From positions 1 through 21,840 of IMG/VR virus record IMGVR_UViG_3300013253_000005: 21,840 nt of DNA. One strand, written 5' to 3'. Numbering within the stretch: the first letter of the stretch is position 1; each line of letters starts with the position of its first letter. Positions 17,450-21,840 of the stretch are shown here, piece by piece. The stretch comes from a virus. The position numbers and the translations under genes were made by a program. The notes beneath the pieces are model-generated. The model was not told the DNA's origin. It made no database searches and was given only the letters and a program-made list of their open reading frames with translations.

Positions 17450-19324
17450 TTACTTAGCATCACTATAGTTATACCCCACGCCTGACTCGCAAGCAACAGG
17501 TAAATCCTTTGCCCAGCGCGGAGGAGTAGACATTCTCTTCTCAACAAGTTGCTGTGCGTGTGACTTATCCTCTTCCGCGGCAGTGATGATTACTTCGTCA
17601 TGTACCTGAAAGGCAACGTGGTATGACTGACCGATTGATGCCATCTGTTCAGCCACCACAATCCTAGCTAGTGCTTGGACTATGTTCTCTGTGACCTTCC
17701 CACCATAGATGCGTGTCCAGTCAACGGTTATCTGTTCGCCCGATGTCACTCGTGCCTTCGCTAGTTTGCGATAGGTTCGTGCGTCTGCGATATATTCAAA
17801 GCCATCTGGTGTCTGGCGCAGAGCGTTGTACTGGATGCGTAGTCCGTTGGGTAGGACGATACCGTTACTGTCGAATGGTAGTAAGTCAGTGATGTTCCCA
17901 CTGCCACCTGCCACCATAGTAGTAAGAGCATGACCACACTTGTTCCACAGGGATACAATCTTGTGGTTCTTCTGTCGATACAACCTGACAATACGTTGTG
18001 CTTCGTTCTCGTCAATGTCTACCGCTATTCCCCCCTGCCCAAGCGCAAGCGTGTTACGAAATTTAACATGACCCATACCGTAACCTAACCCTAGAATACA
18101 GGTCTTGCCGACAAAGCGTTCAATCTTGTCAGCCTTAGTCACCTTCTTACCGTAGACTTCAGAGGCAAACTCACTGTACACATCACGGCCTTCTCTAAAT
18201 GCCTGTACAAGATCCTCTTGTCCTGCAATGTAAGCGACCATCCTCGCTTCTATCTGCGATGAGTCACAGGCTACAAGCACCTCTCCAAGTGGGGCGGTCA
18301 ACGCCTCTCTGATAGCACCGTTGCGTGGTAGGTTCTGTAAGTTCAGCTTATCACCGCCACTAAACCTACCTGTATGTGCGCCATAGTAGTTGAGCATGAT
18401 AGGTAATGCGCCTCGCTCGGCCACCTTCATCAAGTTCTCTGTGCGTGTCTCTTCGATTGTGGATTTAGTACCTAGCCTTGCCGCCACTAAGTTCTGGACT
18501 CTTGGGTCTGGATGTTCAAGTAGGGCTGTAAACTCTTTGTCTGTCTTGGCAAAAGCGTATGTCTCTTTACCTGTACGCAGACTGGTTTTCATTGGTGGTT
18601 CTACACCTACCGTAGACAACAGCTTAGAGAATATCTGGTTAGACATAAGGGCTTTCTTCACCTTGTCCTCACTCAATCCTTTCAGAGCCAAGTCGTCTAT
18701 CAGTTTGCGCTTGTCTGCCTTCACCTTTTCCAAGTGACGCTCAAGCACATCAGTGTCGAGTTGGATTACAGGTTGCGTGTACATCCGTATCGTCTGGTCA
18801 ATGACCATCAGCTCCGATACAGGAAACCCCTCTTTCAATTTTTGGAATAGTTGGTATGTCAGTTCAACATCGTTGACACAGTAGGACGCATACCTGTCAA
18901 GTTCTTCTGGTGTGAAGTCCTTCAAGTGACGGCCCAGATTGTTGAACACTTCATCACCCTTCTGCCCCAAGCCATAGTGTGCAGTCAGGTTCTTGAGCGA
19001 CCCACCTACCGTGGCATTGTGTAGGGGTCTTGCCATAGACAGAGTATCTAACCAAAACCTAGGCTTGATACCGTAGTGCCATGACAAGATAGCCCCATCA
19101 AATGCGGCATTGTGAGCAAGTATCGCCTTGTCAGAATAGTCTAACGAGTTGAGAAACTTGCCCACATTGTCACCGCTATACCAGTCGGTAGGGAAATCGT
19201 TCACCTTGACGCATACACCAATCACCTCAAAGCGAGGGTCACGAACATAAGCCTCCGTTGTCATCTTCGACAATGAGTACTCACGGTCATAGTAGGTTTC
19301 AAAGTCAATGGTAACGATGTCCAT
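17450..19324 (-). CDS. Family A DNA polymerase with 3'-5' exonuclease (624 aa)
   Basis: Replicative phage polymerase. Proofreading domain: Exo I D7-x-E9 (IDFETYY), Exo II N72 and D76 (AHNAAFDG), Exo III Y148-x3-D152 (YCVND). Polymerase domain: TGR at 318-320, motif A D354 to E359 (CDSSQIE), motif B R403, K407, L411, Y415 (ERFVGKTCILGLGYG), and motif C H575-D576-E577 (VHDE). All key residues are present. No 5'-3' exonuclease domain occurs, as usual in phage Pol A. The residue equivalent to E. coli Pol I F762 (T7 Y526) is leucine (L411). An HPD tripeptide at 271-273 lies in the linker before the fingers. ATG starts 2 nt after the upstream stop, with AAGGAAAG as ribosome site. Confidence 0.95.
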   Translation of the reverse strand: MDIVTIDFETYYDREYSLSKMTTEAYVRDPRFEVIGVCVKVNDFPTDWYSGDNVGKFLNSLDYSDKAILAHNAAFDGAILSWHYGIKPRFWLDTLSMARPLHNATVGGSLKNLTAHYGLGQKGDEVFNNLGRHLKDFTPEELDRYASYCVNDVELTYQLFQKLKEGFPVSELMVIDQTIRMYTQPVIQLDTDVLERHLEKVKADKRKLIDDLALKGLSEDKVKKALMSNQIFSKLLSTVGVEPPMKTSLRTGKETYAFAKTDKEFTALLEHPDPRVQNLVAARLGTKSTIEETRTENLMKVAERGALPIMLNYYGAHTGRFSGGDKLNLQNLPRNGAIREALTAPLGEVLVACDSSQIEARMVAYIAGQEDLVQAFREGRDVYSEFASEVYGKKVTKADKIERFVGKTCILGLGYGMGHVKFRNTLALGQGGIAVDIDENEAQRIVRLYRQKNHKIVSLWNKCGHALTTMVAGGSGNITDLLPFDSNGIVLPNGLRIQYNALRQTPDGFEYIADARTYRKLAKARVTSGEQITVDWTRIYGGKVTENIVQALARIVVAEQMASIGQSYHVAFQVHDEVIITAAEEDKSHAQQLVEKRMSTPPRWAKDLPVACESGVGYNYSDAK

Positions 19325-19326
19325 GA

Positions 19327-19785
19327 TTAGCTTTCCTTAACTACTTCGCTAGCTAAAGCTACATAACCACAAGTATCGACGTAGTTATCTGAGTTATCAG
19401 GACTGCTTTTTACCCTAGCAATCTTGAGCAACGCCATCATCATAGGTACATCATGAGCAGAAAACTCTACCCCTTTATAAGCAGACCACAGTTCAGCAGT
19501 AGTCTTTGCGTTATCTGCAAAGTCACCATGCTGTTCTTCACGCACTTCTTCTACCAAACTAGTAGCAACGTACAACGTCTTGCTACGAGTGCGCTTATGC
19601 GGATGCTCATTCTGAGTAACCTCGGCTTCAATAACTTCCTTTGGCGTACCTATCTTCTGCATCAGCTTATAGGTATACCCATACGAAACACCAGTAGCTT
19701 TGGATACTTCCTTTGGACTGGCGAGTTTATTCTTGAGAAGGTATGCCCACACCTTCTCTGCTTTAGTCTTTTTCTTACGAGCCAT
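19327..19785 (-). CDS. HTH-DUF6378-like fusion protein (152 aa)
   Basis: Two parts. Residues 9-50 look like a winged or simple helix-turn-helix (AEKVWAYLLKN then SPKEVSKATGVSYGYTYKLM). Residues about 77-152 resemble the phage DUF6378 family, with HGDFADN, an ELWSAYKGVEFSAHDV helix, MMMALLKIARVK and NYVDTCGYVALASE. This family is seen next to phage replication genes; a link to MazG-like nucleotide-pyrophosphohydrolase folds is my suspicion, not established. The first ATG in frame is at 19860, but the ATG at 19785 has GAGGAG seven bases upstream and begins the clear HTH, overlapping the preceding gene by only 11 bp. It ends 2 nt before the polymerase start, so the two are surely co-translated. 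Confidence 0.75.
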   Translation of the reverse strand: MARKKKTKAEKVWAYLLKNKLASPKEVSKATGVSYGYTYKLMQKIGTPKEVIEAEVTQNEHPHKRTRSKTLYVATSLVEEVREEQHGDFADNAKTTAELWSAYKGVEFSAHDVPMMMALLKIARVKSSPDNSDNYVDTCGYVALASEVVKES

Positions 19786-20275
19786 TCTCGTTCTCCTCAA
19801 AGTTACTCTCCTGTAAAGTATACAATGCCACGCCTTTACCGCAGTGTAAAGAGTATTCATTAGCTACACTTACTGCTTGAGCCGCATTAGCCCCCATAGC
19901 AAGTGCGCCCATTGCGTATTCTTTACCCTCACCGAAAGCCATTGGTGCTTGTAATCTCACAGGTGAGAAGGTTGCTTTACTTTCATGACCATGAAAGCCT
20001 TCATAGACACACAGCCCTTGTTCATCGACAACGATTAGCTGTGCCATAGATGGGGCTATATCCAAGTGCATTCGGTGTTCCCAATCATAACCTCCTGCAA
20101 ACCAGTCTCTCAACTGGATGATATATCCCAACATACCAACGCCTGAGACTATACAAACTTTCTTAGTATCAGGGTGGGTAATATACCAAGCCTTCTCTGC
20201 CTCCCATTTCATAGAGCCATCGTTAGCCTGTTGATCAGTGGCAAGCGACTTACCATCCCATACAATTACTGTCAT
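19775..20275 (-). CDS. HslV/proteasome-beta-like Ntn hydrolase (166 aa)
   Basis: Starts MTVIVWDGKSLATDQQAN, the layout of phage Ntn-hydrolase proteins of the HslV/20S beta type. Removal of the initiator Met exposes Thr as the N-terminal nucleophile, with D14 (LATD) and K28 (AEKAW) placed like the catalytic Asp and Lys of HslV. A glycine-rich strand (VSGVGMLGY) and the Ala-rich helix AMGALAMGANAAQAV follow, also typical. Only the ATG at 20275 fits: it overlaps the upstream stop as ATGA and has AAGGAG nearby, while a start at 20290 would bury the Thr behind five residues. No partner ATPase (HslU) is in the window. Substrate and whether it is active are unknown. Confidence 0.7.
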   Translation of the reverse strand: MTVIVWDGKSLATDQQANDGSMKWEAEKAWYITHPDTKKVCIVSGVGMLGYIIQLRDWFAGGYDWEHRMHLDIAPSMAQLIVVDEQGLCVYEGFHGHESKATFSPVRLQAPMAFGEGKEYAMGALAMGANAAQAVSVANEYSLHCGKGVALYTLQESNFEENENGS

Positions 20276-20484
20276 TCTTTCTCCTTCCAATTAACATTAA
20301 AATGTAGCCATCCCCTGAAGGGATACCAAAGCATCACGTTGTTATAAAACTTACACTCTCGGTTCACACATTGCCGCACACTAATTGGCTTGATGTGTTT
20401 GAAAGGGCCTTTGCCCCAGTGGGTATGTCGGGTCATTACTCCGCACTCAAAACAACTTGGTGATGATGCTTTGGTAATCTTCAA
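20272..20484 (-). CDS. Cys-rich mini-protein, putative zinc ribbon, TTG start (70 aa)
   Basis: Contains C11-x2-C14 (SCFEC) and C39-x4-C44 (QCVNREC), with H20, H22 and H30 between, a layout that suggests a small zinc-binding domain. Start is TTG directly after the TAA of the upstream gene, preceded by a strong GGAGGG, which favours it over the internal ATG at residue 17 that would remove the first CxxC pair. Its stop overlaps the next gene's start as ATGA, so it is translated as part of the chain. No family recognised. Confidence 0.62.
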   Translation of the reverse strand: MKITKASSPSCFECGVMTRHTHWGKGPFKHIKPISVRQCVNRECKFYNNVMLWYPFRGWLHFNVNWKEKE

Positions 20485-21369
20485 TTAGCCCTCCGCAAAT
20501 ACACCGAAACGTCTACGCAGTTCGATGCTCTGGTTGTTACACACATAATCAAGAGCCTTGAGTACATCTTTACCTTTTGGCTTGCTAGACATGTAGTATC
20601 CTGTACTTGTGGTCTGTGCTAGCCCCTTGAGCAACTCAGGTGGAAACTCGTTGTCACGAATAGAACTCTCAAGCAAGTCCATCCACTGCTTTGATTCCCA
20701 CTGTGGTTGTTGCCAATGCCATTGGTTCTTCTCAGCCTGACGCTCAGCCCACATCTCATCAATGATGCCATCGAAAGCATGGACTCTGACACGAGCCTTG
20801 ATACCACGTTTGAAGGTAGCCAATGCCCTGCGCCATTGCTTACGCTCCTCTGGCTTCTCGACTAGCTTTACATCTGCTTTGGGATTGAGACACTCACCGT
20901 TCACAATGTCGAACTGAATACCTTCAAAGTAATAGGCTTGTTCACGCATCGCAGGGTTGTAGTATCGGTAAGTAGAGTACCAGTGATTTTCGACTTTCGC
21001 GTCATCCTCAATCTCTAACTCTTTCATGCGCTTGAGTACAGGCTGAGTACCTGCGATACGATACAGCCCTTTACGGTGTCGCATAGTAGTGAAGGGTAGC
21101 CAACGGTGTAGGGCAGAGACTACTGTCTGTGCATAAGACTGCCACACCTCTGGCGGTGCGACAAACGTCAACGTGTTGTCAGGTGACAGTCGGCATAAGT
21201 CGTTCGTGCCATAGCCTGTAATCTTGAACAGGTAATCATCGCCATCACGGAACATACGAAGCCAACCTGTAATGGGCTTGCCCTTGTGTGGCGTACGCAC
21301 CCTTGACCAGAGTGCATCCGCTTGTTGATAATTTAGAATGGTTCTATCCTGTGGTTCTAACCAACTCAT
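20485..21369 (-). CDS. Hypothetical phage protein (294 aa)
   Basis: I do not recognise a family. It is rich in aromatic and charged residues, with strands in the N-terminal third (TGWLRMFRDGDDYLFKITGYG, then TLTFVAPP) and a long basic helix near 180-200 (RKQWRRALATFKRGIKARVR), followed by Trp-rich WHWQQPQWESKQWMDLL. No cysteine motif, signal peptide or membrane helix is seen. The start is well marked by GGAGG seven bases upstream, and the ATG overlaps the upstream stop as ATGA. Position in the early operon suggests a replication-linked or host-takeover role, unproved. Confidence 0.75.
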   Translation of the reverse strand: MSWLEPQDRTILNYQQADALWSRVRTPHKGKPITGWLRMFRDGDDYLFKITGYGTNDLCRLSPDNTLTFVAPPEVWQSYAQTVVSALHRWLPFTTMRHRKGLYRIAGTQPVLKRMKELEIEDDAKVENHWYSTYRYYNPAMREQAYYFEGIQFDIVNGECLNPKADVKLVEKPEERKQWRRALATFKRGIKARVRVHAFDGIIDEMWAERQAEKNQWHWQQPQWESKQWMDLLESSIRDNEFPPELLKGLAQTTSTGYYMSSKPKGKDVLKALDYVCNNQSIELRRRFGVFAEG

Positions 21370-21761
21370 TGCTTTTCCTCCTTGTTATATTCATCTTTGA
21401 AACTGCCAGATAAGGTAAAGTCCGTGTCATCTTTCAGCATTTCTTGTAGCTTGCTGACTGGCACAAGCCTTGCCTTCCACATGTAACTATCAATCGCTCT
21501 ATCAAACGCAGTAGAGTAGTCATCAAGTTTATCAGCAACCTGCTTTTCCACATTGTCATAAAGCACATGCATCATCTGCTCCATGTCTACTGGTCTGCGA
21601 TTGATTTGCTTGAGGTGTTCTGCAAGTGTGCTATCTACCTCTCGCATTTCGTCTTTATGCTTCTGCATTTGCTCGTGCATCACAGACATAAAGTGTCTAG
21701 TAGAGCGTTGCAGTTCATCGACTTGACGCTCCAACTTATTTATCCTTTCTAACTCGTTCAT
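21366..21761 (-). CDS. Coiled-coil hypothetical protein (131 aa)
   Basis: Residues 1-55 form a strongly heptad-like charged helix (LERINKLERQVDELQ onward). A second helical part rich in Asp/Glu/Met follows, then the tail KLQEMLKDDTDFTLSG. It is probably a soluble oligomeric protein; no family recognised. The ATG has ACGAGGTAACT upstream, the recurrent ribosome-site pattern of this operon, and the stop overlaps the next start as ATGA. Confidence 0.72.
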   Translation of the reverse strand: MNELERINKLERQVDELQRSTRHFMSVMHEQMQKHKDEMREVDSTLAEHLKQINRRPVDMEQMMHVLYDNVEKQVADKLDDYSTAFDRAIDSYMWKARLVPVSKLQEMLKDDTDFTLSGSFKDEYNKEEKQ

Positions 21762-21763
21762 AG

Positions 21764-21840
21764 TTACCTCGTCAGTTTGTTTAGGGTTACAGCAGCAGTC
21801 ATACTGTTAAGGTCAACGTCTAGCTCGACCTCAGCTTTCT
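21764..21840 (-). CDS. C-terminal end of an upstream operon gene (partial)
   Basis: On the - strand one frame is open from the right edge to a TAA at 21766-21764, giving the last 24 residues (ending VTLNKLTR); the other two frames stop within 25 bases. The stop lies 2 nt before the next gene's ATG, and the ribosome site GAGGTAA of that gene is embedded in this gene's end, matching the tight packing of the operon. Product cannot be told. Confidence 0.6.
   Translation of the reverse strand, partial: KAEVELDVDLNSMTAAVTLNKLTR

Noticed and set aside
18506-18514. HPD tripeptide in the polymerase linker as a DnaJ domain
   Set aside because: There is no J-domain helix pattern around it. Such short matches may underlie DnaJ hits reported for related phage polymerases, but no chaperone function is supported here.
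19786-19860. 25-residue N-terminal extension of the HTH-DUF6378-like protein
   Set aside because: It lies inside the HslV-like gene, while GAGGAG directly precedes the ATG at 19785.

Overview
This window reads as the interior of a double-stranded DNA bacteriophage genome, most likely a short-tailed (podovirus-type) phage of a marine or aquatic bacterium. That placement is inference. It rests on a family A DNA polymerase with its own 3'-5' exonuclease, a primase-helicase fused to an AEP-type primase domain, a large protein with a transglycosylase domain beside a giant virion or polyvalent protein, and almost no non-coding DNA. The gene set recalls the HMO-2011-type marine phages and relatives of Bordetella phage BPP-1, but no terminase, capsid, portal, tail-fibre, integrase or RNA polymerase gene lies in the window, so host and lifestyle cannot be fixed.

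Layout: two transcription units converge. On the + strand (1-10296) are two late, virion-associated genes. The first is an 836+ aa protein with a soluble lytic transglycosylase domain; it is open at the left edge, so its true start lies outside. The second is a 2580-aa polyvalent-type protein with Gly/Ala-rich hydrophobic segments, Pro/Gln-rich disordered linkers, an HExxH zinc-metallopeptidase domain and a long helical C-terminal half with a PLxRFG-like motif. On the - strand (21840 down to 10293) is a single tightly packed replication operon of 13 complete genes plus the tail end of a fourteenth. In order of transcription: partial gene, coiled-coil protein, unknown 294-aa protein, Cys-rich mini-protein (TTG start), HslV-like Ntn hydrolase, HTH-DUF6378-like fusion, DNA polymerase A, PD-(D/E)XK exonuclease with a Cas4/AddB-type Cys cluster, VRR-NUC nuclease, SNF2-type helicase, coiled-coil protein, Zn-binding acidic-tailed putative ssDNA-binding protein, small HTH protein, and AEP primase-helicase. 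Neighbouring genes mostly overlap or sit within about 20 nt.

The two units meet tail to tail on a shared CTAG palindrome (10293-10296) that supplies the TAG stop of both genes, leaving no room for a terminator between them. Two stem-loops interrupt the otherwise gapless operon. One, with a GCAA tetraloop, lies before the primase (13173-13194) and has a T-run on the opposite strand. The other lies between polymerase and exonuclease (17415-17444).

Working together, polymerase, primase-helicase, SSB-like protein, SNF2 helicase and two nucleases form a nearly self-sufficient replication/recombination module. The two + strand proteins probably act at genome entry: cell-wall cleavage, then delivery of a multi-domain protein. 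No tRNA, CRISPR array, insertion sequence, attachment site or gene-free stretch above 60 nt was found. I did not find an obviously new defence or counter-defence system. The least explained items are the Q-x-x-(L/M)-F motifs in the giant protein, the regulatory hairpins, and the 294-, 132-, 131- and 70-aa proteins.
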